Assembly: GCF_001583695.1 (NCBI RefSeq)
Contig: NZ_LOBC01000015.1
Span: forward strand, 41,283-105,282
Length of the DNA stretch: 64,000 nucleotides
From: Bacillus wiedmannii
GTDB taxonomy: Bacteria > Bacillota > Bacilli > Bacillales > Bacillaceae_G
Direction of reading: 5' to 3'
A program made the translations under genes and the position numbers. The notes below the pieces were generated by a model that saw only the letters and a program-made list of their open reading frames with translations, searched no databases and had not been told where the DNA came from. This document shows, one piece after another, positions 27,893-35,723 of this stretch (position 1 is its first letter; each line of letters starts with the position of its first letter).

Positions 27893-28849
27893 TTAAGCTT
27901 CAACCTTAGATACTCTTTTGAAACCAGTTTTTATTGCTTGTACTATTTCGTTCACAGCGTAAATAGATACCTCGGCATTTGGATTCAATCCTTCAAACCA
28001 GTGATAGGCATTTGGATATAAATGAAATTCGACATCAACACCAGCTTGCGCTAGATTGCTTACATAGGTTAATGTTTCACTGCGGAATGGATCCAATTGA
28101 CCAACAAATGTGTAGGTATATGGTAAGCCACTATAATCCTCAGCTCGAGAAGGTGCTGCATAGGCAGGGATTTGATCCGCTCCATACATTTCTCCTAAAT
28201 ACATTTTCCAACCAGCTTCATTTACCTTTTGATTCCAAACAAATCCCTCTTTAATTTCATTGGCCGAAGGTGTATTATTTCGGTCATCAATCATTGGATA
28301 GAGTGGCATTTGTAAACAAATCGAAGGGTATTTTCGATCTCGGGCTAATAATGATAATGCTGCTGTTAGTCCACCTCCAGCGCTTACTCCTGCAACCCCA
28401 ATTCGATTCGAATCAATGTTTAATAACTCTGCATTATCAGCAATCCATTTTAAAGCTGCATAACAATCCTCAATTGGTGCTGGGTAAGGGTGTTCAGGTG
28501 CTAAGCGGTAGTCTACAGACACGACCACACAGTTAGCTTCTTTTGCAAACCTCATACAAGTATCATCGTTATCGTCTATAGACCCTAAGATATAACCTCC
28601 ACCATGTATCCATAATAAGACAGGTAAAGGTTCATGATTTGATTTTGGACGATAAATTCTTAATGTTAAAGGATTAGCATCTGGTCCAACAATGACTTCA
28701 TCTGTTAACGAAAGGGAGTCATCAACAACGGTAGGTGGTCTCATTTGAGCTATTCCTTCTCTAATTGATTGCAAGTTTTCCGGACGTAAATCGAGATCTG
28801 GAAACATCTCTAACCCTTGTAATAATTCTGGATTTACTCTATTTTTCAT
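27893..28849 (-). CDS. Alpha/beta hydrolase, hormone-sensitive-lipase-like esterase
   Basis: Esterase of 318 residues in the HSL (GDSAG-like) family. The oxyanion-hole motif HGGGYILG, the nucleophile elbow GVSAGGG (Ser), the acid in LDPFRSE and the His in AYHWFEG form a complete catalytic set. Members cleave short-chain esters in the cytosol. The ATG at 28849 follows GAGGTG on the minus strand and is preferred to the one 30 bases upstream. It is convergent with the decarboxylase gene and transcribed toward it, so there is no evidence that it belongs to the biosynthetic locus. Confidence 0.88.
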   Translation of the reverse strand: MKNRVNPELLQGLEMFPDLDLRPENLQSIREGIAQMRPPTVVDDSLSLTDEVIVGPDANPLTLRIYRPKSNHEPLPVLLWIHGGGYILGSIDDNDDTCMRFAKEANCVVVSVDYRLAPEHPYPAPIEDCYAALKWIADNAELLNIDSNRIGVAGVSAGGGLTAALSLLARDRKYPSICLQMPLYPMIDDRNNTPSANEIKEGFVWNQKVNEAGWKMYLGEMYGADQIPAYAAPSRAEDYSGLPYTYTFVGQLDPFRSETLTYVSNLAQAGVDVEFHLYPNAYHWFEGLNPNAEVSIYAVNEIVQAIKTGFKRVSKVEA

Positions 28850-29166
28850 TTTAGCACCTCTATTTGTAATTATTTTCAAATAAATGAAGTGTATTCTAAG
28901 TAGTTTAATTGTGAAAGAACACCATAATTAAATTGTAAATTGGATATGTTACAACAGTCAACAGAATATTCAGAAATAAAAACCTTTCTCAAGAAGGAGT
29001 TTCACGCAACCAATAATATAAGTAGTGGATTTAGGAACAAAGTGTTTTCATGTCGTTGTATTTATGTACACTTAGTTTTCTAACTAAACCAAGTGATGAT
29101 CTTTTTTATTTTAATGACATATTGCAAATGATACCTGTTCGAATTCATACTCGGTAAGAATTCATA

Positions 29167-29376
29167 CATTTGTATTCCTTAAATGAAGGTTGATTAATTT
29201 TGGAATTGTATAAGAGTTATGTCTTACTTTATTAGTAGCTTCTTTAATAACTGTATGAAGTTCATCCGCTGAATCATCTTTATTTCCAGCTACATGTTTA
29301 ATTGCATTCTCTCCGCAATATGCTTTCACAATTTCCTCATCAGTATTGATGATACAAAACTTTGCAATTGGACTTT
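29167..29376 (-). pseudogene. Unrecognised coding fragment, 5' end lost
   Basis: An open minus-strand frame of about 69 codons with good protein character (for example TDEEIVKAYCGENA and DSADELHTVIKEATNK) ends at a TGA near 29167. It has no start codon and an in-frame TAA directly upstream. Its broken end abuts the duplicated ABC upstream region that begins at 29381. The family was not recognised. Confidence 0.45.
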
Positions 29377-29380
29377 AACT

Positions 29381-29478
29381 AACTACATATAAACTCCTTA
29401 TATCTCTAGATAAACTACCGATTAGCCCCATATAAACTCTAGATAACTAAGCTATCAAGGAGGTAAGAAAAAATGAAT
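29381..29478 (+). repeat. Diverged copy of the ABC-permease control region (copy 1)
   Basis: Closely resembles 30963-31072 (copy 2), including two CTCTAGATAA boxes at 29404-29413 and 29437-29446, the AAGGAGGTAAG ribosome binding site, and the first codons ATGAATTTTATGA. It shows a few substitutions and a shorter segment before the ribosome binding site. Confidence 0.85.
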
Positions 29479-29562
29479 TTTATGATTGGTCTTATCGAAA
29501 ATATCTCCTCAACTTCACAAATGATTATTTATATTGTATCGATTGCAGGTGCGATTATGTGA
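29473..29562 (+). pseudogene. Internally deleted remnant of an ABC permease gene
   Basis: Encodes MNFM joined to IGLIENISSTSQMIIY and on to AGAIM, then TGA. The first four codons match the start of the intact permease at 31067 and the rest matches that protein from about residue 305, so about 900 bases are missing. The joint falls in an ATGA shared by both sides. Similarity stops at GCGATTAT, where an unrelated minus-strand fragment begins. The remnant differs from the intact gene at several bases, so the duplication is not recent. Confidence 0.85.
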
Positions 29563-29730
29563 ATGTTCCTGAACCACCATACACCGCTGTATCAGGGCTC
29601 TTACCAGTATAATAAGTATCAGGATTAAACGCCACTTTAGATTCTTCAGTAAACATGAAAAATGACAAAACTGTAAGAATGCTCGAATGTTTGTAAGAAA
29701 GTTCGATGTTTTCCTTTGTCTTTTTTTATT
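29555..29730 (-). pseudogene. Unrecognised coding fragment joined to the permease remnant
   Basis: A minus-strand frame open from about 29730 to a TAA at 29555-29557 gives text such as SSILTVLSFFMFTEES and VAFNPDTYYTGKSPD. The TAA is created at the junction with the permease remnant, so the original gene continued beyond it. AAAGGA occurs upstream but the following start codon is absent (ATC in place). A hydrophobic N-terminal segment is possible. No family was recognised. Confidence 0.35.
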
Positions 29731-29860
29731 AAAGTAAAAAAGAAGAAAGCGATTTCATAAGAGGTTGATATTTTTAGATGAGTACAAATATCAAAACTAT
29801 TCATGCAATGAAGGTGTATGGCAATCGGTAAAACACCTTACTAAAAAGGAGGGATTTGAA

Positions 29861-30460
29861 ATGTCTTTTTCTCAATTCAATATTGATATTTTTCGAGCAA
29901 TTAATGATTTAGGTAAACAATATTCATTTCTAAACTCAACCATGGTATTTTTGGCAGAATATATGGTATATATTTTTGCTTTAATTATTTTAGCTTATTG
30001 GTTTAACGGGGTCAGAAAAAGTAGGGTGTTGATTATTCAAGCGATGGTTGCTTTTGTAATTGCTGAGGTGATTGGAAAAATAGCGGGGAAATTTCATCTG
30101 AATTATCAACCGTTTGCAGTATTGCCTGATGTGAATAAACTTGTCGAACATGCTGTAGATAATTCATTTCCTAGTGACCATACGATACTCTTTTTTTCGA
30201 TTTGTTTTTCGTTTTGGCTTGTTCGTAAAAAAACTGGATGGTTATGGCTTATACTTGCATTTTGTGTAGCGATTTCCCGTATTTGGGTAGGGGTTCATTA
30301 TCCTTTTGATGTTGCAATAGGAGCTTTAATAGGATGTGTTTCAGCATTGTTTTCTTATTGGTTAATACCGAAATTTTCTATTATCAATCAATTGCTTACT
30401 CTATATGAAAGAGTAGAGAAACATGTTTTACCATCCAAAAATAATTCAAAGGGATTTTGA
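29861..30460 (+). CDS. bcrC: PAP2-type undecaprenyl-diphosphatase, BcrC-like
   Basis: Membrane phosphatase of 199 residues with about five helices. The PAP2 catalytic motifs are NSFPSDH (PSDH form of PSGH) and SRIWVGVHYPFD (SRxxxxxHxxxD). It should dephosphorylate undecaprenyl pyrophosphate at the outer membrane face, recycling the lipid carrier of cell-wall synthesis and lowering bacitracin sensitivity. The start at 29861 follows AAAAGGAGGG; codons upstream of it are open but lack such a site. A terminator follows at 30474. A second, unrelated enzyme for the same step (UppP) lies at 48540. Confidence 0.85.
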   Translation: MSFSQFNIDIFRAINDLGKQYSFLNSTMVFLAEYMVYIFALIILAYWFNGVRKSRVLIIQAMVAFVIAEVIGKIAGKFHLNYQPFAVLPDVNKLVEHAVDNSFPSDHTILFFSICFSFWLVRKKTGWLWLILAFCVAISRIWVGVHYPFDVAIGALIGCVSALFSYWLIPKFSIINQLLTLYERVEKHVLPSKNNSKGF

Positions 30461-30473
30461 ATATACAAGTATA

Positions 30474-30523
30474 AAAAAGACATTATCCTTCCTATAATTC
30501 TACAGAAAGGATAATGTCTTTTT
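30474..30523 (+). terminator. Terminator of the bcrC-like gene
   Basis: A 17-bp perfect stem (30474-30490 with 30507-30523), A-rich upstream and T-rich downstream. Confidence 0.9.
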
Positions 30524-30706
30524 CGTTTTATCGATAGTGCAAAATATTAGATTGATAGTGATGTATAGAGAACCCATAGTTAAATATAAGTCTCTTCAAC
30601 TCTATCCAACCATTCAAAATAGCTTATTTTTTTGTTTTGGAGGTATAGGTTGATGGGCATGTGGTACTACTCCATATAAGAGAACATTAACTTGCTTATA
30701 TTTTTA

Positions 30707-30726
30707 TTAAAAGGTGCACCTTTTAA
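30707..30726. promoter_or_regulatory. Perfect 20-bp palindrome, candidate operator
   Basis: The core AAAAGGTGCACCTTTT is flanked by TT and AA, giving a perfect 20-bp dyad. No T run in terminator position and no gene ends here, so a dimeric repressor site is more likely than a terminator. The regulator is unknown. Confidence 0.4.
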
Positions 30727-30962
30727 AATGACATGATTTCTTTGAGAAACATATATAGATATTCAGATAGGGTTCTCTATGTTTATTGCATAGAAATTAC
30801 ACAATAAATATTTTTTCATGTTACATACATTAAATTAAGCTTAATTTTCTCTTTTTCTATAAGTCCTTTAAATAGATAAACTTCTTACCAATATTCAAAA
30901 CTGATTACATTTTGGATTGTTTTTTTTGGGTTTTTCAGTTTTTCTTGACTAAGCCAATGAAT

Positions 30963-31072
30963 AACTACACATAAACTCCTTATATCTCTAGATAAACTAC
31001 CGATTAACTCCATTTAAACTCTAGATAACCTATATAGAATACAAGTTATCAAGGAGGTAAGAGAAAATGAAT
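30963..31072 (+). repeat. ABC-permease control region (copy 2)
   Basis: The counterpart of 29381-29478. Both copies keep two CTCTAGATAA boxes (here 30986-30995 and 31019-31028) spaced 33 bases apart, interleaved with TAAACTCC-like repeats. A three-turn spacing conserved in two diverged copies suggests a regulator binding pair. Confidence 0.8.
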
Positions 31073-32497
31073 TTTATGAAACGAGCAATTCTCAGTATGA
31101 AAAAAAGGATAGGAACATCATTAATTTTGATAGCAGTTTTTCTGATTGTTACAAATTTGGTTCTTTCAGGGTTCACAATCCAAAATGCATCAAAAAAAGC
31201 AGCGGATGCTGCAAGAAAAAAACTAGGTGCAGATGTTACTTTAGGTCTTGATTTCGATAAATTAGGTCAACAAGCTCGTGAAACTGGAGAGATGCCTAAT
31301 CCACCGAAGCTTAACACAAAAGAAGCATATCAATTAGCGAAGTCAAAATATGTAAAAGACTATAATTACATAGGCAATACTTTCGGAATTTCTGATGGGC
31401 TTAAACTAGTAGGAGCTTCAGAAGGAGAAGATGAAGGAAAAGGTAAAGTGGGAATGGCGGCTGTACGAGGCGGCTCAGGCTCTGGTACAGAAATAGATAT
31501 GAATGCTTCTTTTATGATTGAGGGAGTCCGCAAGACAGCTTTACAAGAAAGCTTTAAAAACGGAAAAAGTAAAATCATTGATGGAAAACCAATTACAGAA
31601 CAGATGAAAGATCAGAATGTAGCTTTAATGGAAAAACGATTAGCGGAATTAAACAATTTGAAAGTAGGAGACAAAGTTACAGTGCAATCAGGGGATAAAA
31701 AGGAAACCCTTGAGGTTGAAATTATCGGTATTTACGAAACGAATGAGCAAGCAATGGGGCAACAGGCTCCTCCTATAATGGATCCAGCTAATAAACTATA
31801 TATGCCGCATTCAACTATGAAAAAATTAGAAGTAGATCAAGGTATAAGTAGTGTTCAAGTCGTGTATTTCTTGAATGATCCACAATACATTGATGCATTT
31901 AAAAAAGAAGCAAAAAAATCTAATATTGATTTTAATTATTATAAATTAGATGCACATGATTCATTGTACAAACAAATGATTGGTCCTATCGAGAATATCT
32001 CTTCGACTTCTCAAATGATTATTTATATTGTATCGATTGCTGGTGCGATTATTTTAGGATTAATCATTATGCTATCAATTAAAGGACGTCGTAAGGAAAT
32101 GGGGATTCTGTTATCTATTGGAGAGAAAAAGTGGAAACTGATGGCGCAGTTCGTAATAGAAGTAGTATGTGTCGCTATTTTAGCATTTGGATTATCCGTA
32201 ACAACTGGAGCTAAAGTTTCTCAATATATCGGGGATCATTTACTTTCGAGTGAAATTGCTTCAGCGAGCGAAGAAACAGACACTACGCGAAATGGTACTG
32301 TAATGATGTCTGGACCTGGTGGTACTTTACAAAACCAAAAAGAAGATCCAATTGATAAAATTGATGTAAGTGTAACAGGAGAAGATGTAGGAAAAATGGG
32401 GGGGATTGGACTAGCTATTGCTATAATAGCAACGCTTCTTCCGGCATTATCTATTCTACGTTTAAATCCAAAACAAATTCTTTTAAAAGATGAATAA
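31067..32497 (+). CDS. ABC transporter permease, FtsX/MacB-type
   Basis: Membrane protein of 476 residues. One N-terminal helix (about 17-38) is followed by a large extracytoplasmic domain (about 40-310), and three helices lie in the C-terminal FtsX domain (about 318-342, 364-385, 440-462), the MacB-type layout. Such permeases export peptides or sense and remove antimicrobials, working by mechanotransmission. Strong AAGGAGG precedes the ATG and the ATPase gene starts 11 bases after the stop. The upstream region carries paired CTCTAGATAA boxes. A truncated copy of this gene and its control region lies 1.5 kb upstream. The substrate is unknown; export of the nearby NRPS product is possible but unsupported beyond proximity. 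Confidence 0.88.
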   Translation: MNFMKRAILSMKKRIGTSLILIAVFLIVTNLVLSGFTIQNASKKAADAARKKLGADVTLGLDFDKLGQQARETGEMPNPPKLNTKEAYQLAKSKYVKDYNYIGNTFGISDGLKLVGASEGEDEGKGKVGMAAVRGGSGSGTEIDMNASFMIEGVRKTALQESFKNGKSKIIDGKPITEQMKDQNVALMEKRLAELNNLKVGDKVTVQSGDKKETLEVEIIGIYETNEQAMGQQAPPIMDPANKLYMPHSTMKKLEVDQGISSVQVVYFLNDPQYIDAFKKEAKKSNIDFNYYKLDAHDSLYKQMIGPIENISSTSQMIIYIVSIAGAIILGLIIMLSIKGRRKEMGILLSIGEKKWKLMAQFVIEVVCVAILAFGLSVTTGAKVSQYIGDHLLSSEIASASEETDTTRNGTVMMSGPGGTLQNQKEDPIDKIDVSVTGEDVGKMGGIGLAIAIIATLLPALSILRLNPKQILLKDE

Positions 32498-32508
32498 GGA
32501 GGCTTAAT

Positions 32509-33186
32509 ATGGAAACGATTTTACAATTTAAAAACTTGGATTATTATTATGAAAGTAATGGGAAAAATGTAGCGATACTAGATAATGTCAACTTTTCTTT
32601 TCAAAAAGGTCATTTTTATACAATTTTAGGACCATCCGGATCTGGAAAAACCACAACTCTAAGCTTAGGTTGTGGACTGGATGTCCCCAAAAATGGTTAT
32701 GTACTGTATAATGGGAAAGATATTCGAAAAATTGGTTTGGATCGATACCGTAATCAAAATGTATCTGTAATTTTCCAATCTTATAATTTGATTACCTATA
32801 TGACTGCTCTTCAAAATGTCCTAACAGCAATGGAAATTACAGGTGTCAAAGTGAAAAATAAGACGGTAAGGGCATTAGAATTATTAGAGAAAGTGGGACT
32901 CACAGAAATAGAAGCGAAACGAAACGTCTTGCAACTAAGTGGTGGGCAACAACAACGTGTAGCAATTGCTCGAGCGTTATCTTGTAATGTTGATTTACTT
33001 ATTGCGGATGAGCCAACAGGAAACCTCGACGAAGAAACGGCCATGGATATAATAGAACTGTTTCAAGAACTTGCACATAAAGAAAATAAATGTATTATTG
33101 TTGTGACGCATTCACAGGAAGTTGCTAGAAAATCAGATCGTGCAGTGTATTTAAGTAATAAGAAGTTGGTCGTAAACGAAATCTAA
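32509..33186 (+). CDS. ABC transporter ATP-binding protein, MacB/LolD type
   Basis: ATPase of 225 residues. Walker A GPSGSGKTT (about 41-49), Q-loop VIFQSYNL, signature LSGGQQQRVAIARAL, Walker B LLIADEPTGNLD and H-loop VVTHSQEVA are all complete, and the DEPTGNLDE form is typical of the MacB/LolD subfamily. It powers the permease encoded 11 bases upstream and lies on the cytosolic membrane face. The start follows AAGGAGGC. The C-terminus ends soon after the ATPase core. A terminator follows at 33341. Confidence 0.92.
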   Translation: METILQFKNLDYYYESNGKNVAILDNVNFSFQKGHFYTILGPSGSGKTTTLSLGCGLDVPKNGYVLYNGKDIRKIGLDRYRNQNVSVIFQSYNLITYMTALQNVLTAMEITGVKVKNKTVRALELLEKVGLTEIEAKRNVLQLSGGQQQRVAIARALSCNVDLLIADEPTGNLDEETAMDIIELFQELAHKENKCIIVVTHSQEVARKSDRAVYLSNKKLVVNEI

Positions 33187-33340
33187 TATAAACATCGTAG
33201 TTTTTCAATTCACATAATTTTCGAAATTCATCACTTTCAAAAGCTTATATTTGATTTATAATAAAACCAAGCCATAATCAAAATGGTCTCCCTGTATTGA
33301 ATGTTAAGATAGTTTGTTGTTCCCGTTGTAACAATATTTG

Positions 33341-33376
33341 AAAAAGAACTTGTAGGATATTCTACAGGTTCTTTTT
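33341..33376 (+). terminator. Terminator of the ABC operon
   Basis: A 15-bp stem with one G-T pair (33341-33355 with 33362-33376), with a T-rich 3' arm. Confidence 0.85.
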
Positions 33377-33418
33377 ATTATAATTGGTTACTTATATCAT
33401 GGGGTAATTACACATAAA

Positions 33419-33463
33419 AAACGGGACATTACCTAGATATATGATCTAAATACTATCCCGTTT
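33419..33463 (-). terminator. Terminator of the small membrane protein gene
   Basis: On the minus strand AAACGGGATA pairs with TGTCCCGTTT (one wobble) across a 25-base loop and is followed by a T run. It lies 19 bases after the stop. Confidence 0.65.
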
Positions 33464-33481
33464 AATTATTTATCTACATAG

Positions 33482-33664
33482 TTATTGAAGAATTAAACCT
33501 ACTATCATAAATAAACTACATACTATCATCCAACCAAACGCACAATAGCCGAAAATTCTAATCCATTTAGGTAATTGATTCATGTTAACTTTATTTGAGG
33601 GAACTCCTTGCATAGAAAACATCATTTTTTGATCTCTATCCCTATTATTTTGTTGTTCATACAT
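33482..33664 (-). CDS. Small single-pass membrane protein
   Basis: Protein of 60 residues of unknown function. The first half is polar and basic (QQNNRDRDQK); residues about 36-59 form one hydrophobic helix (FGYCAFGWMIVCSLFMIVGLIL), giving a tail-anchor-like layout. AAAGGTGAT stands 6 bases before the ATG and a terminator follows, so it looks like a real gene. It is convergent with the ABC operon and stands alone. Confidence 0.65.
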   Translation of the reverse strand: MYEQQNNRDRDQKMMFSMQGVPSNKVNMNQLPKWIRIFGYCAFGWMIVCSLFMIVGLILQ

Positions 33665-33824
33665 AGCGTCATCACCTTTCCTGAACTATAGTGTTTATAG
33701 TATACGAGCCTGAAGAAAATTATGCACAGAATAGAAGGGGATAGCTTACATCTTATGTGGTGAATTTTATAAATAAAGACGTTTAATTAGTCATGGCTCT
33801 AAGCACTACTCCTTTATAAATACT

Positions 33825-33858
33825 GAAAAAGAGCCCTACTTAAATAGGACTCTTTTTC
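33825..33858 (-). terminator. Terminator of the DinB-family gene
   Basis: A 14-base inverted repeat with one mismatch (33825-33838 with 33845-33858), with T-rich flanks for minus-strand transcription. Confidence 0.75.
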
Positions 33859-33866
33859 TTCAAGTA

Positions 33867-34403
33867 TTAACTTGCTGGATGTGCATCAGAACCAAGATAA
33901 CGTTCTTTTAGAATTTGAACATGATGAAGCTCATGGCCAGCAATGATGTATGCTAATGCACGTACTGTAACTTCAGAATTGTTCGCATTTCCTCTTTGTA
34001 ACCAAGCTTCTTTATCTAAGATTCTAAGTAAATACAGGGTAGATTGGCGAACAACTATTAAATTCTCAAGAAGAACTTGCATAGATTGCTTATCAAAAGC
34101 AGCTCTAAGAACATACATATCATCGTTATAGCCTGGAAGTTCTGCTGTCTCGCCTCGAGCAATAGATAGCAATCGATACGCCATAATTCGTTCTGTATCC
34201 GCTATATGACCGAGTACTTCTTTTATACTCCATTTAGTAGGACCATACCGAAAAAGTCCCTCACTATCAGAAATTCCCTTTAATAAAAGATTCGTTTTCT
34301 TCATTTGTTGTTCTAAAATATGTATGATATTTCCGTCTGATACCAAGTTAATATACGTTGCATAATAGGAGTTATATTCACTTATCTTTGGTCTTATTTG
34401 CAT
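33867..34403 (-). CDS. DinB-family metal-binding protein
   Basis: Cytosolic protein of 178 residues in the DinB/YfiT superfamily. Visible features are KWSIKEVLGHIADTERI (first His ligand and the conserved Trp) and AGHELHHVQILKERY near the C-terminus (HxxxHH). This variant, with YLG after the last helix, is common in Bacillus as a DinB_2 protein with damage-inducible relatives; activity is unknown. The ATG at 34403 is preferred because AAAGGA lies 8 bases upstream; the one at 34412 overlaps that site. It stands alone. Confidence 0.85.
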   Translation of the reverse strand: MQIRPKISEYNSYYATYINLVSDGNIIHILEQQMKKTNLLLKGISDSEGLFRYGPTKWSIKEVLGHIADTERIMAYRLLSIARGETAELPGYNDDMYVLRAAFDKQSMQVLLENLIVVRQSTLYLLRILDKEAWLQRGNANNSEVTVRALAYIIAGHELHHVQILKERYLGSDAHPAS

Positions 34404-34700
34404 ACGAATCATCCTTTATATTTAATTTTTACATATAGCTTATCATAAAAGAGTTCCAAATTAATCTGAAAGTTTGATTTCACATTAAATAGAAACAACA
34501 ATGAATTTGCAATGCGTATGTGTAAACACCTAAATTAGTTTGATATACAAATAGAGCCCCATATGAATAGGACCCTATTTCTCATTTTCTCTATACAGCT
34601 AAAGATTTGTTGGGGGTTTTTAAGTATTTTGTAAGTTTTCATAATAAATCGAAAGAGCTTGATTTCACATTAAATAACAAACATGAATAGGAATTTACAT
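34404..34700. other. Intergenic region with an 18-bp direct repeat
   Basis: TTGATTTCACATTAAATA occurs at 34474-34491 and again at 34659-34676. Between them, AAATAGAGCCCC/GGACCCTATTT (about 34547-34580) forms an imperfect hairpin that may terminate the lipoprotein transcript. The repeat may mark a small duplication. Confidence 0.45.
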
Positions 34701-35723
34701 TTAATTCGCAGGGTACTTCTCACTTACAAGATCTTCAATGTTATTTGCTTCTTTAATTTCTTTTGATGATAACCAATTTGTATTTCTTGTTCCAGACTTA
34801 TTTTTTAAATTGATGTCAAAGTTTTTCGTATTTAGTTCTTCTTTAAGGATTGTGGTTACTTTGATTAAATCCTCAATTAAAGGGGGAGTATTTTCAAATA
34901 TAGTATTGGTCGTATTAATAACTAAAGTCACTATATATTTTCGATATTTTTCATCATCCGAACTTGAATACGTAATACCTTCAATTGAAAATCGATCGTT
35001 TTGCATTTCATGTAATTTTTCTTCTACTTTGGTCTGCGTTCTAATCCAATTTTTCCAGTATTCGTTTATTGGGTCTTTCATTGTGGATTTCATTGTTTGT
35101 AACAGTTCTTCTTTTGTTGTTACTCTTTGTACATTTTTAAAAGGTCCACCTAAAGATTTACCAGTATGATCTTTAATTTCTAGTTCTGTTATCTTTTTAT
35201 TATTCTTCTGAATCAGTTGAAATAGGGCATATAAACGATCTAATTCTACGGAATCCAATTGGCTAAAATCAATCTCGTTACTCATTTGCAAAGTTAATAG
35301 CAACTCATCTGTTGGGCTTCCTTCTTCTGGATTTTGATTATCCAACATATATTGCAGAACATTTTCATTTTCATTTTCATTTTCCACGTACCCTAACTTT
35401 TTCATTTCTTCTAGAGTTGGTTGGAATTTCTGATATGCCTCATATGTTTTTTTTCCATATTTGTATTCATCACCTACTATATATGAATAGAGGAGGCCTT
35501 GTACCTTTACTCGAAATTTGAAATTTTTGTTGTTTTTTTCTTGCACAGTATGGTAGGTATTACCACCATTATTTTCATTTATCGAGCTCCAATCTGTTAC
35601 CACAATATCGATACCGTGTTTTTCTTTTATATATTCTTGTACCTCAGATTCATTTTCTTGATTACAACCACTTAAAAATATGAAATATACTACTAGTAAT
35701 ATTACATTTTTTATGCTTTTCAT
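34701..35723 (-). CDS. Lipoprotein of unknown function
   Basis: Protein of 340 residues. The N-terminal signal ends in a lipobox, LSGC, with C20 as the likely lipid-modified residue, so it should be anchored on the outer face of the membrane. The mature part is hydrophilic and mixed alpha/beta; no domain was recognised. It contains a run of four Asn-Glu pairs (NENENENE), encoded by four copies of a hexamer at 35361-35384. The start at 35723 follows GGGAG and begins the signal peptide; upstream in-frame codons do not. It stands alone between intergenic stretches. Confidence 0.75.
   Translation of the reverse strand: MKSIKNVILLVVYFIFLSGCNQENESEVQEYIKEKHGIDIVVTDWSSINENNGGNTYHTVQEKNNKNFKFRVKVQGLLYSYIVGDEYKYGKKTYEAYQKFQPTLEEMKKLGYVENENENENVLQYMLDNQNPEEGSPTDELLLTLQMSNEIDFSQLDSVELDRLYALFQLIQKNNKKITELEIKDHTGKSLGGPFKNVQRVTTKEELLQTMKSTMKDPINEYWKNWIRTQTKVEEKLHEMQNDRFSIEGITYSSSDDEKYRKYIVTLVINTTNTIFENTPPLIEDLIKVTTILKEELNTKNFDINLKNKSGTRNTNWLSSKEIKEANNIEDLVSEKYPAN
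35361..35384 (-). repeat. Hexanucleotide tandem repeat inside the lipoprotein gene
   Basis: Four perfect copies of ATTTTC (GAAAAT on the coding strand) encode alternating Glu and Asn. Because the unit is six bases, changes in copy number keep the reading frame. Confidence 0.9.

Larger units (their letters stand above)
28850..29860. other. Region of gene debris
   Basis: About 1 kb without an intact gene. It contains a minus-strand coding fragment (29167-29376), a copy of the ABC operon upstream region (29381-29472), a permease remnant (29473-29562) and a second minus-strand fragment (29555-about 29730). The junctions lie edge to edge, which points to repeated recombination at this spot. The part from 28880 to 29160 holds nothing recognisable. 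Confidence 0.6.
30461..31066. other. Upstream region of the ABC transporter operon
   Basis: Holds the bcrC terminator, a short frame ATG at 30653 (8 codons, MGMWYYSI) after GGAGGTATAGG, a perfect 20-bp palindrome (30707-30726), and copy 2 of the duplicated control region (30963 onward). No other gene seen. Confidence 0.5.

Noticed and set aside
27893-28849. The HSL-type esterase as a tailoring enzyme of the NRPS product
   Set aside because: It is on the opposite strand, convergent with the decarboxylase and separated from it by a terminator; only proximity supports the idea.
29861-30460. Start of the PAP2 phosphatase at 29765
   Set aside because: The extra 32 codons lack a ribosome binding site and family character; AAAAGGAGGG stands directly before the ATG at 29861.
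34738-35169. 143-codon + strand frame opposite the lipoprotein gene
   Set aside because: Antisense shadow; the minus strand has a lipobox, a ribosome binding site and a longer frame.
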